Below are positions 1-6,357 of a stretch of 7,470 bases of DNA, one piece after another. Each line of letters begins with the position of its first letter. Within the stretch, counting starts at the first letter, position 1. Under the pieces are notes generated by a model. It saw only the letters and a list, made by a program, of their open reading frames with translations, had not been told where the DNA came from and made no database searches. Both the position numbers and the translations under genes were made by a program. The stretch is from an uncultured Campylobacter sp. (GTDB lineage Bacteria; Campylobacterota; Campylobacteria; Campylobacterales; Campylobacteraceae), in contig NZ_CALHIK010000025.1 of NCBI RefSeq assembly GCF_938030785.1, forward strand, positions 1-7,470. Reading direction: 5' to 3'.

Positions 1-297
1 AAATTTGCAAATTTTATTTTCGAGCGTTCGCCGATGAGGCTTATAAACCGCGACGCAAACTCCCAGCTTCGTCCTTCCGCCATAACAGCGGCTTAAATTT
101 TATCCACTCGCGGGCTATGTGCGCCTCCAAGTCAGCGTGCATTTACGCTAGCGCAAGGTATCGCGCAGCTAAATTTAAAAGATAATTTCATTCACCGCGA
201 AGATTATAAATTTTAAAATTTCAAAGCCCAGGCCGTTTAAATTTAACCAAAGCCGGCAAAGTCTAAATTTCAGATAGGTCTAAATTTTAATGATTTT
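1..297. other. Left-edge spacer with no supportable gene
   Basis: This stretch lies beyond the terminator of the flavodoxin unit. It is AT-rich and carries about eight copies of AAATTT, as expected of spacer DNA in this genome. Two reading frames stay open to the left edge. One on the minus strand starts with ATG at 83-81 after an in-frame stop (beginning MAEGRSWEF) and runs off the window after 27 codons, with no good ribosome site. One on the plus strand is open to about position 183, but it has a very basic, low-quality composition. Neither can be called a gene. A 10-bp word, GTCTAAATTT, occurs twice at 261-270 and 278-287 with a 17-bp period. No promoter was convincing. Confidence 0.6.
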
Positions 298-336
298 AAA
301 AAAGATGAAAGAGCCGCGAAGCAGGCGCTTCACGGC
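298..336 (-). terminator. Intrinsic terminator after fldA
   Basis: On the minus strand, GCCGTGAAGC (336-327) pairs with GCTTCGCGGC (322-313) over 10 bp, with one G-U wobble and a four-base loop. The stem is followed by a T-rich run ending in six consecutive T (303-298). It begins 14 nt after the fldA stop codon, so it should end the transcript carrying the DUF2325 gene, the unknown gene and fldA. Confidence 0.85.
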
Positions 337-350
337 AAATTTAAAGGGAG

Positions 351-842
351 TTATTTAAGCTCGGGAGCGATCTGTGCCACCCACGCCTCGATGCGGCTCT
401 CGGTGAGGTCGCTTTGGTTGTCGTTGTCTAGCGCAAGACCTACAAATTTGCCGTCCACTACGGCCTTGCTCTCGTCGAACTCGTATCCGTCGGTAGATAC
501 CGCACCTACGATCTTTGCGCCCGCTTTTTTGAAATTTTCATATAGCTCGCCCATTGCGTTGCAATACGCATCGCTGTAGCTCGAGCTGTCGCCCATACCG
601 AAAATCGCGACGGTCTTGCCCGCTACGTTAAGAGCCGAAAAATCAAAGCCCGCCCAGTCGTCTTGCAGCTCGCCGTCGTTCCACGTAGAGCTTCCGATTA
701 CGAGCGCGGTGTATTTGTCCAGGTCAGCAGGCGCGATATCCGCGACGTTTTTTAGCTCATTTTCGATGCCGAGCTTTTCCGAGATCAGCTTCGCAGCGTC
801 TTCGGTATTGCCCATCGAGCTTCCAAAAATAATTCCAACCAT
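351..842 (-). CDS. fldA: Long-chain flavodoxin FldA
   Basis: A 163-residue FMN-binding, low-potential one-electron carrier of the cytoplasm. In epsilonproteobacteria flavodoxin is the usual electron acceptor of pyruvate oxidoreductase, and nifJ lies nearby. The phosphate-binding loop GSSMGNTED (7-15) has the SxxGNT pattern. The 50s loop is SSTWNDGELQ (51-60), with Trp54 placed to stack on the flavin. The 90s loop GMGDSSSYSDAYC (82-94) offers Tyr89 as the second stacking residue. Residues about 114-143 form the extra loop that marks long-chain flavodoxins, and the tail ends with the usual SRIEAWV helix. Length is normal and no key residue is missing. The ATG at 842-840 has an AAAGGA ribosome site that starts at the last base of the preceding gene's stop codon, leaving 11 nt between the genes, so translation is likely coupled within one operon. 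Confidence 0.96.
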   Translation of the reverse strand: MVGIIFGSSMGNTEDAAKLISEKLGIENELKNVADIAPADLDKYTALVIGSSTWNDGELQDDWAGFDFSALNVAGKTVAIFGMGDSSSYSDAYCNAMGELYENFKKAGAKIVGAVSTDGYEFDESKAVVDGKFVGLALDNDNQSDLTESRIEAWVAQIAPELK

Positions 843-848
843 TTGTGA

Positions 849-854
849 TCCTTT
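849..854 (-). promoter_or_regulatory. fldA ribosome binding site abutting upstream stop
   Basis: AAAGGA lies six bases before the fldA ATG and shares the final A of the TAA stop (856-854) of the 285-residue gene. The arrangement supports operon structure and probable translational coupling, and it fixes the fldA start. Confidence 0.75.
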
Positions 855-1711
855 TAATAAATTTTGTCGGTGAGCTTGTATGGTACTAATTTCATAATGA
901 AATTTCCCTTAAAGCATTCGCTTTTTATCTCGACGTGGCGGTTAAAATTTTCATTTTTTGGATAGACAAGATACACGGCATCGAGGTTTGCTCCGCGGCA
1001 AAGCTCTAGCGCTTTTTTTATATCATTATCATAAAGCATAGGATTTGAAACGAGCATCGATCTGAAATTTGCTATCACTCCGAGCGAAAATCCGTTTTTT
1101 CGCACGATGATGAGTTCATTTTTAAGCTCAATCTCTGCGCCTGTATTTCGCAGCGCGATCTTTGAAAACACAAAATCGCTAAACGCCTCGCCGGCATTTA
1201 GCAGCACGCCGCTACGCAAGCTCACGATCACGCGAGCTAGCTTATAAGCGGGCTTGGCGGCAAATGCGGGCAGCGGCATGTCGCGCAGATAGGCAAAGAT
1301 TATCGCATTATCCGCCGCGCGGAATTTCACGGCGGGCTTGAAGCGGTAAATTTTGCGAGCACCGCGCCTAAGTTCGGAAGCGATAAAATTTAAAAATGCC
1401 GCTCGAAACTGCGAAGCGCCCTTTAAATTTGCGGGCAGAATTCTATAATCCGCATTAACGCTAAAATTATAAAGCGTGAGCATCGCCTTTGCGCGAGCGG
1501 GCCGAGGAAGGCTACAAAACGGCTCTGAAGCGATCTCGCGTCCATCCGCGTCAAAGCCGAAAAGCTCGCCTCGCTGCCAAAAATTTTGCGCTCCACCGTC
1601 TATCTCGCCGCTTACCTCTCGGCTTTTTAGCTCGCCGTGCATTTTGCTATCTTTTACTTCGCGGGTTTCGTCGTTTGCGCAGTCTTTTCGGTCGCTCGTT
1701 TTCTTGCTCAT
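854..1711 (-). CDS. Conserved-type protein of unknown function upstream of fldA
   Basis: A 285-residue protein that I cannot assign to a characterised family. It resembles, from memory and unverified, the uncharacterised gene that precedes fldA in C. jejuni (Cj1383c). Residues 1-40 are strongly charged and look disordered. Residues about 75-285 look folded, with alternating hydrophobic and charged segments, many Arg and Lys residues (for example ELRRGARKIYRFKP, 113-126) and a C-terminal segment ending in KLVPYKLTDKIY. There is no signal peptide, membrane span or recognisable catalytic motif. Cysteines are few (11, 66, 239, 267). The ATG at 1711-1709 has only a weak ribosome site (GCGGA). Internal ATGs at codons 24 and 77 have nothing better, so the annotated start is kept with moderate certainty. 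It is 117 nt downstream of the DUF2325 gene and 11 nt upstream of fldA, which suggests a function tied to flavodoxin expression or use. That link is only guilt by association. Confidence 0.85.
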   Translation of the reverse strand: MSKKTSDRKDCANDETREVKDSKMHGELKSREVSGEIDGGAQNFWQRGELFGFDADGREIASEPFCSLPRPARAKAMLTLYNFSVNADYRILPANLKGASQFRAAFLNFIASELRRGARKIYRFKPAVKFRAADNAIIFAYLRDMPLPAFAAKPAYKLARVIVSLRSGVLLNAGEAFSDFVFSKIALRNTGAEIELKNELIIVRKNGFSLGVIANFRSMLVSNPMLYDNDIKKALELCRGANLDAVYLVYPKNENFNRHVEIKSECFKGNFIMKLVPYKLTDKIY

Positions 1712-1741
1712 ATTCCGCTCTTTTGGCTAGGTTTCGTTTTT

Positions 1742-1790
1742 GTAAAATTTTAGCAGCAGAGTACATTGGCGTTTATGAAATTTTACACTC
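1742..1790 (-). promoter_or_regulatory. Possible secondary promoter before the unknown gene
   Basis: The 117-nt gap between the DUF2325 gene and the unknown gene carries two -10-like boxes on the minus strand. One is an extended TGCTAAAAT (1755-1747) and the other is GTGTAAAAT near 1790-1780. Neither has a clear -35, which is common in Campylobacter. If active, this would let the unknown gene and fldA be expressed apart from the DUF2325 gene. The AT-rich background makes chance matches likely. Confidence 0.25.
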
Positions 1791-1828
1791 TTTGCAGAAT
1801 GCACGCTTTGCTACTAAGCAGCGCCAAA

Positions 1829-2152
1829 TTATTCGTTTTCGCCGACGGAACAGTTAAATTCTTGATTTAGATTGAAAACCTTGCAATACTCGCAAAACAC
1901 GCAGCTGACGCTTCTTTTAGCGCATACGAGCGGGATTTTGCGCTTTTTGACTTCGCCTTTGATCTTTTTCATCGTATTGTGGTTCAAAAAGCTCGTAAGC
2001 ATCACGACGCACTCCGTATCCTGCGGGATCGGCTTGCGATTTACGCGATTTTCGTTTCGTGCGTCCCAGTGCTCGATGTTGCTCGCGCCAAGGTCCTTTA
2101 AAACCGCCTTAATGGGCGTAATCTCGTCCGCCCCTATGACCAAAACGTTCAT
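1829..2152 (-). CDS. DUF2325-type cysteine-rich small protein
   Basis: A 107-residue cytoplasmic protein matching the general pattern of DUF2325: an N-terminal beta strand MNVLVIGADE, a helix, an acidic strand region (EHWDARNE, 27-34), a central strand CVVMLTSFLNHNTMKK (48-63) with a conserved-type histidine (His58), then a KxxIPLVCAKR strand (70-80). The family's molecular function is unknown. The tail is unusual: SVSCVFCEYCK gives CxxCxxC at 84/87/90, with further cysteines at 48, 77 and 101. That makes six cysteines in 107 residues, a plausible metal, Fe-S or redox-thiol site. It is the first gene of the unit ending in fldA, with a strong promoter and an AAGGGG ribosome site five bases before its ATG. 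The same gene order (DUF2325, unknown, flavodoxin) occurs, as far as I recall, in C. jejuni (Cj1384c-Cj1382c). The family call is fairly secure; the role is not known. Confidence 0.85.
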   Translation of the reverse strand: MNVLVIGADEITPIKAVLKDLGASNIEHWDARNENRVNRKPIPQDTECVVMLTSFLNHNTMKKIKGEVKKRKIPLVCAKRSVSCVFCEYCKVFNLNQEFNCSVGENE

Positions 2153-2157
2153 TTCAT

Positions 2158-2210
2158 CCCCTTTTATGATTGATATTCGTTATTATAACAGAGAAAGATT
2201 AAATTTAACT
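2158..2210 (-). promoter_or_regulatory. Promoter and ribosome site of the DUF2325-fldA unit
   Basis: On the minus strand a perfect TATAAT (2187-2182) sits in TGTTATAATAAC, with AT-rich sequence upstream and only a loose -35 (TTAAAT, 2208-2203, 15-bp spacer). This is typical of Campylobacter sigma-70 promoters. Transcription would start near 2175. AAGGGG at 2163-2158 is a strong ribosome site five bases before the ATG at 2152. An imperfect dyad, TGATAT-N8-ATAACA (2171-2190, plus-strand reading), overlaps the -10 and could be an operator. Confidence 0.75.
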
Positions 2211-2495
2211 GATAATGCGTATAAAATTTAGCGGGCTGTATTTAAAATTTTAACAAGCCGAAAAGATAAAAGCAGAAGCCCATTGGGCGTAATTAACTAC
2301 AGAAAGCAAACGCTGTGGAAAATTTTATCGGCGAAATTTTATCCATAAATTAAAGGGGTTGATTTTGCAATTTAAAATTTTAAATTTTATCTCGGAGCCA
2401 AATCATACGTGGCTAAATTTAAAATTTAGCCACGCGGTAGGGTTTGTGTAATCTAGCAGCGAGCGGCGGCGGAGCGCATAAGCGACCCCGCTGTC
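2211..2495. other. Spacer between nifJ terminator and DUF2325 promoter
   Basis: I see no gene here. The stretch is AT-rich with repeated AAATTT words, a five-bp mini-hairpin (GCCCA/TGGGC, 2278-2288) and the separate long palindrome at 2408-2434. A plus-strand TTG-started frame of about 28 codons from 2365 follows an AAGGGG, but it consists mainly of the AAATTT words and is not called. The GC-rich part at 2455-2490 does not fold as a tRNA. Confidence 0.6.
2408..2434. repeat. 27-bp perfect palindrome
   Basis: The 13-bp arm CGTGGCTAAATTT (2408-2420) is repeated exactly in inverted form (2422-2434) around a single central A. As RNA it would form a stem of about 11 bp with a small loop, on either strand. 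No T-run follows on either side, so it is not a standard intrinsic terminator. It lies about 70 nt past the main nifJ terminator and about 220 nt upstream of the DUF2325 promoter. It could be a backup terminator, an mRNA 3' stabiliser or a protein-binding site. Confidence 0.7.
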
Positions 2496-2526
2496 AAAAA
2501 AACGGCTCGGGCAAAGCGTGCCCGAG
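2496..2526 (-). terminator. Intrinsic terminator after nifJ
   Basis: On the minus strand, CTCGGGCA (2526-2519) pairs perfectly with TGCCCGAG (2513-2506) around the five-base loop CGCTT. After CCG comes a run of seven T (2502-2496). The hairpin starts 10 nt past the nifJ TAG stop. It is a textbook Rho-independent terminator and separates nifJ from the DUF2325-fldA unit. Confidence 0.93.
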
Positions 2527-2536
2527 AGATCAAAGT

Positions 2537-5500
2537 CTAAATTTCATCGCCGAAATCGGCATTCGCAAGCCGTTTGAGCTGGCGGTAGCGTCTCATCGCG
2601 TCGGCTTTATTTGCTTCATAAAGCTTGCCCGCGTGCTCCGGATCGATCTTTTTAAGCGCGTTGTAGCGCACTTCGTTTAGCAAAAATTCCTCATAAAGGC
2701 TCCAGTCCGGCTCTTTGGATGAAATTTTGAGCGGATTTTTGCCCTCCGCCGCAAGCCGCGGATCGAAGGTGTAGGTCGGCCAATAGCCGCATTTGCTCGC
2801 AAGCTCGGCTTGATCGCCGGAGCTGCCCATGCCGCCTTTGATGCCGTGCGCGATACACGGCGAATACGCGATGATAAGGCTAGGCCCTGGGTAAGCCTCC
2901 GCCGCCATGATCGCTTTTAGCGTCGCGGCTTGATTTGCGTTGGAATTTACCTGCGCGACGAATATGTTGCCGTATGTCATCGCGATCTGACCGAGATCTT
3001 TTTTCTGCACCGCCTTACCGCCTGCGGTAAACTGCGCGATCGAGCCGCGGCGGCTAGCTTTGGAGCTTTGCCCGCCGGTGTTTGAGTAAACCTCCGTATC
3101 TAGCACCAGCACGTTTACGTCTTCGCCGGTAGCCAGCACGTGATCAAGTCCGCCGTAGCCGATGTCGTAAGCCCAACCGTCGCCGCCGATGATCCATTGC
3201 GATTTTTTGTTTAGATACTGCTTTAGTTCTAAAATTTCACGAACCCCCAGCGCGTCCAAATTTTGTTCTAGTAGCGGCACCAGCCTATCTCTGATCTGAG
3301 CGGATTTTAGCGTATCGTTTCTGTTTTCGATCCAGTCGTGATAAAGAGCCTTTAGCGCGTTTGGCACGCTTGAGAGCGAGCCCAGCATAAGATCCTCGAT
3401 CTTATGGCGCAGCGTCTCGTTTGCGATCTTCATTCCCAGCCCAAACTCGGCGTTATCCTCAAAAAGCGAGTTCGCCCACGCGACGCCGCGGCCGTTCTCG
3501 TCCTTGCGGTACGGCATCGAAGGCGCCGATCCGCCGTAGATCGAGCTACAGCCCGTGGCATTGGCTACGATCATATGATCGCCGAAAAGTCGCGTGATCA
3601 GCGTGATGTACGGCGTTTCGCCGCATCCGGGGCACGCGCCGTGAAATTCAAAATACGGGCGGGCAAAGCCCACGCCCTTGACGCTTGATCTGTCCATCAA
3701 ATCGTCTTTGTATCTTACGTGCTCGAATAAAAAGTCTGCGCTTTCTTGCTCGCCCTTTGCGAGTTCTTCTTCAAGCGGCACCATGACGAGCGATTTTTCC
3801 TTGCTCGGGCAGTTTTCGGCGCAAAGCGCGCAGCCCGTGCAATCAAGCGGGCTTACTTGGATCTTATATTTTAGCCCCTTCAGCTCCTTGCCCTTGGCTT
3901 CTAACAGGTGATCTTTTAAATTTAAAGGAGCGGCAGCCTCGTCCTTTTCGTCTAGTAAAAACGCTCTGATTACGGCGTGAGGGCAGACGAAGGCGCACTG
4001 GTTGCACTGGATACAGTTTTGCTCGATCCATTTAGGCACCATGACGCCTACGCCGCGCTTTTCAAATCGCGTGCTGCCTGCGTCGAACCCGCCGTCCTCG
4101 TGCCCTAAAAACGCCGACACCGGCAAGCTATCGCCGCGCGCTGCGTTTATCGGCTTTACGATCTTTTCTATAAATTCGTCGCCTTTGTATTTATCGTTCG
4201 TATCCGCCGCGTCATCTTTTAAATTTACCCACGCAGGATCGATCGCTACCTGTACCAAAGCGTCCGCGCCCCTATCGATCGCGTCGCAGTTCATAGCCAC
4301 GACCGCCTCGCCCTTTTTGGCGTAGGTTTTCTTGGCGTATTCTTTCATATAGCTTTGCGCCTGCTCGAACGGAATGATGCCGCTAAGCTTGAAAAACGCC
4401 GATTGCATGATCGTATTGGTGCGGCCTCCAAGCCCTATCTCGTGCGCTAGCTTGGTGGCGTTTAGAATGTAAAATTTTACCCGTCTTTGGGCTAGAATTT
4501 TTTTGACCTTGTTCGGAAGCTTTGCCGCCGTCTGCTCGGCATCCCAGATGGAATTTAAAAGGAAGGTGCCTCCTTCGCGGATGCCCCCGATGACATCGTA
4601 GATGTCCAGATACGCGGCGACCGAGCAGGCGACGAAATGCGGATTTGAGACGAGATAGGTCGAGCGGATCGGTCTTTTGCCGAAGCGCAGGTGCGAGCGC
4701 GTGTAGCCGCCCGATTTTTTGCTGTCGTAGGCAAAATACGCCTGCGCGTAAAGATCGGTTTTATCGCCGATTATTTTGACGGAATTTTTATTCGCGCCCA
4801 CGGTGCCGTCCGCGCCGAGGCCATAAAACAAGCACTCGATCTCATCCTCGTAGCCTAGCGAAATTTTATCTCCCACGGGTAGCGACAGATGCGTCACGTC
4901 GTCGTCGATGCCGATCGTAAAGCCGTTTTTAGGCTCGTCCGCCTTTAAATTTTCATACACGGCGATTAGCTGCGCGGGATCGACGTCTTTGGAGCTTAGG
5001 CCATACCTGCCGCCCACGATGAGCGGGGCGTCCGCGCGCCCGTAAAATGCGGCCTTTATATCCAAATACAGCGGCTCGCCGAGGCTGCCCGGCTCCTTCG
5101 TGCGGTCGAGCACGGCGATTTTACGCACGCTTTTAGGCATCGCGGCGAAGAGATATTTGAGGCTAAAAGGCCTGTAGAGGTGCACTTTTAGCACGCCTAC
5201 CTTCTCGCCCTTCGCGTTTAGATGATCGACCACCTCTTCAAGGGCTTGATTGACCGAGCCCATCGCGACGATCACGCGCTGCGGCTCGCTTGCGCCGTAA
5301 TAGACGAAAGGCGCGTACGACCGCCCCGTGATCTTTGAAATTTCGCTCATATACTCCGCGACGATGTCCGGAAGCGCGTCGTAAAATTTATTGGTTAGCT
5401 CGCGTGTCTGAAAATACACGTCGTCGTTTTGGGCCGTGCCGCGAGTTTTAGGATGCTCGGAGCTTAGCGCGTCCTCTCTAAATTTACGCACGGCCTCGCG

Positions 5501-6088
5501 ATCCAGCAGGCGATCAAACTCGGCATAGTCCATCACCTCGATCTTTTGAATTTCATGGCTCGTGCGAAATCCGTCGAAAAAGTGCAAAAACGGCACTCGC
5601 CCCTTAATCGCCGCAAGATGTGCGATACCGCCCAGATCCATCACCTCCTGCACGCTGTCGCTTGCGAGCATCGCAAAGCCGCTCTGGCGACAGGCATAGA
5701 CGTCTTGATGATCGCCGAAGATAGAGAGCGCCTGCGCCGCAAGCGCGCGCGCCGCGACGTGAATGACGCCCGGAAGCATCTGACCTGCGATCTTATACAT
5801 GTTTGGAATTTTTAGCAAAAGCCCCTGCGATGCGGTGTATGTCGTCGTAAGCGCACCCGCTTGGAGTGAGCCGTGCACGGTGCCCGCCGCACCGCCCTCG
5901 CTTTGCATCTCAACTACTTTAACGGGCATGCCGAAGAGGTTTTTCTTGCCCTGCGACGCCCAAATATCGGTGTAATCCGCCATCGGCGAGCTAGGCGTGA
6001 TCGGATAGATGCCCGCGACCTCGGTGAAGGCGTATGAGACGTAAGCCGCCGCCTCGTTTCCGTCCATAGTTTTCATAACTTTTGCCAT
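2537..6088 (-). CDS. nifJ: Pyruvate:ferredoxin (flavodoxin) oxidoreductase
   Basis: A single-chain 1183-residue cytoplasmic enzyme: pyruvate + CoA + oxidised carrier to acetyl-CoA + CO2 + reduced carrier, with thiamine diphosphate and three [4Fe-4S] clusters. The N-terminal pyrimidine-binding domain has YPITPSSP (28-35). Thr31, Glu64 and Arg114 fall at the same numbers as the active-site residues of the Desulfovibrio africanus enzyme. Two ferredoxin-type motifs follow, CxxCxxCxxxCP at 692/695/698/702 and at 750/753/756/760. Ligands of the proximal cluster are Cys819, Cys822 (ACPGCGE), Cys847 (ATGCSS) and Cys1078 (SPCIAHG). The diphosphate site is GDG (969-971) to SNTGGQ (1002-1007). All parts are present and the length is normal for the family. 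The start is ATG 6088-6086, with AAAGGA six bases upstream. The frame stays open for 49 further codons to an ATG at 6235, but that extension has no family counterpart. FldA, encoded 1.7 kb downstream, is the likely electron acceptor. 2-Oxoglutarate or other oxoacid use is less likely given the NifJ architecture. Confidence 0.97.
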   Translation of the reverse strand: MAKVMKTMDGNEAAAYVSYAFTEVAGIYPITPSSPMADYTDIWASQGKKNLFGMPVKVVEMQSEGGAAGTVHGSLQAGALTTTYTASQGLLLKIPNMYKIAGQMLPGVIHVAARALAAQALSIFGDHQDVYACRQSGFAMLASDSVQEVMDLGGIAHLAAIKGRVPFLHFFDGFRTSHEIQKIEVMDYAEFDRLLDREAVRKFREDALSSEHPKTRGTAQNDDVYFQTRELTNKFYDALPDIVAEYMSEISKITGRSYAPFVYYGASEPQRVIVAMGSVNQALEEVVDHLNAKGEKVGVLKVHLYRPFSLKYLFAAMPKSVRKIAVLDRTKEPGSLGEPLYLDIKAAFYGRADAPLIVGGRYGLSSKDVDPAQLIAVYENLKADEPKNGFTIGIDDDVTHLSLPVGDKISLGYEDEIECLFYGLGADGTVGANKNSVKIIGDKTDLYAQAYFAYDSKKSGGYTRSHLRFGKRPIRSTYLVSNPHFVACSVAAYLDIYDVIGGIREGGTFLLNSIWDAEQTAAKLPNKVKKILAQRRVKFYILNATKLAHEIGLGGRTNTIMQSAFFKLSGIIPFEQAQSYMKEYAKKTYAKKGEAVVAMNCDAIDRGADALVQVAIDPAWVNLKDDAADTNDKYKGDEFIEKIVKPINAARGDSLPVSAFLGHEDGGFDAGSTRFEKRGVGVMVPKWIEQNCIQCNQCAFVCPHAVIRAFLLDEKDEAAAPLNLKDHLLEAKGKELKGLKYKIQVSPLDCTGCALCAENCPSKEKSLVMVPLEEELAKGEQESADFLFEHVRYKDDLMDRSSVKGVGFARPYFEFHGACPGCGETPYITLITRLFGDHMIVANATGCSSIYGGSAPSMPYRKDENGRGVAWANSLFEDNAEFGLGMKIANETLRHKIEDLMLGSLSSVPNALKALYHDWIENRNDTLKSAQIRDRLVPLLEQNLDALGVREILELKQYLNKKSQWIIGGDGWAYDIGYGGLDHVLATGEDVNVLVLDTEVYSNTGGQSSKASRRGSIAQFTAGGKAVQKKDLGQIAMTYGNIFVAQVNSNANQAATLKAIMAAEAYPGPSLIIAYSPCIAHGIKGGMGSSGDQAELASKCGYWPTYTFDPRLAAEGKNPLKISSKEPDWSLYEEFLLNEVRYNALKKIDPEHAGKLYEANKADAMRRYRQLKRLANADFGDEI

Positions 6089-6094
6089 TTTTCG

Positions 6095-6100
6095 TCCTTT
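6095..6100 (-). promoter_or_regulatory. nifJ ribosome binding site deciding the start
   Basis: AAAGGA six bases before the ATG at 6088 is an excellent Shine-Dalgarno site. It selects this start over the in-frame ATG at 6235. The resulting numbering places Thr31, Glu64 and Arg114 exactly as in the structurally characterised homologue. Confidence 0.9.
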
Positions 6101-6120
6101 GGAATTATCAAATTTCGCTA

Positions 6121-6149
6121 ATTTTACATATTTATTGCTTAAAAATTTA
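6121..6149 (-). promoter_or_regulatory. Candidate nifJ promoter
   Basis: TATGTAAAAT on the minus strand gives a -10 box TAAAAT (6126-6121). It is preceded by T-rich sequence (around 6145-6141) but no TTGACA-like -35, as is common in Campylobacter. Transcription would start near 6114, leaving a leader of about 25 nt that holds the ribosome site. A GATAAT at about 6110-6105 is too close to the ribosome site to be a good alternative. Confidence 0.5.
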
Positions 6150-6152
6150 AAT

Positions 6153-6192
6153 GCTTCGCAAACCCGATGGAATTTGCTAGGTTTTGCGAAGC
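6153..6192 (-). repeat. 10-bp inverted repeat upstream of nifJ, possible terminator of the YeeE gene
   Basis: GCTTCGCAAA (6153-6162) is repeated exactly in inverted orientation as TTTGCGAAGC (6183-6192), with a 20-base loop that could add a further CC/GG pairing. On the minus strand the hairpin is followed by ATTTAAATTTTT, a broken T-run. It lies about 165 nt after the YeeE-family stop and just upstream of the candidate nifJ promoter. It could terminate read-through into nifJ or act as an operator-like dyad. The loop is long for a standard terminator. Confidence 0.5.
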
Positions 6193-6357
6193 GGCGGCTA
6201 AATTTAGGCGCAGCAGATATATTTTTAAAGCGCAAGAAGCTTTAAATTTTATCCGCGACGGAATCTTAAGGGCGGCGGATTTATGGCTTGCTTTTTTGAT
6301 TATCCGCTAGGATTTATTTGGAGCTGCAATAAAATTTTAAAACGGCTAAATTTACTT

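Noticed and set aside
1..83. Minus-strand partial frame beginning MAEGRSWEF and running off the left edge
   Set aside because: Only 27 codons are visible, with no clear ribosome site or promoter. It could be the start of a gene, but it cannot be supported from this window.
261..287. Direct repeat GTCTAAATTT, with the same word again near 2535
   Set aside because: The copies are short and built on the ubiquitous TAAATTT word. There are too few units for a CRISPR or iteron array, and chance is sufficient.
1489..1857. 122-codon plus-strand open frame opposite the unknown gene
   Set aside because: It is antisense to a better-supported gene, has a skewed Arg/Ala/Leu composition and no ribosome site, and extends into the opposite end of the DUF2325 gene. 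It is a shadow frame.
2365..2451. About 28-codon plus-strand frame starting TTG after AAGGGG
   Set aside because: The residues come mostly from AAATTT-rich spacer words, the start is non-ATG and there is no promoter. The ribosome-like site is likely chance.
2455..2500. GC-rich stretch considered as a possible tRNA or small RNA
   Set aside because: There are no cloverleaf arms, anticodon stem or T-loop consensus on either strand.
3404..5815. Several 77-107-codon plus-strand open frames opposite nifJ
   Set aside because: All are antisense shadows of a fully conserved enzyme gene, with no ribosome sites and no recognisable domains.
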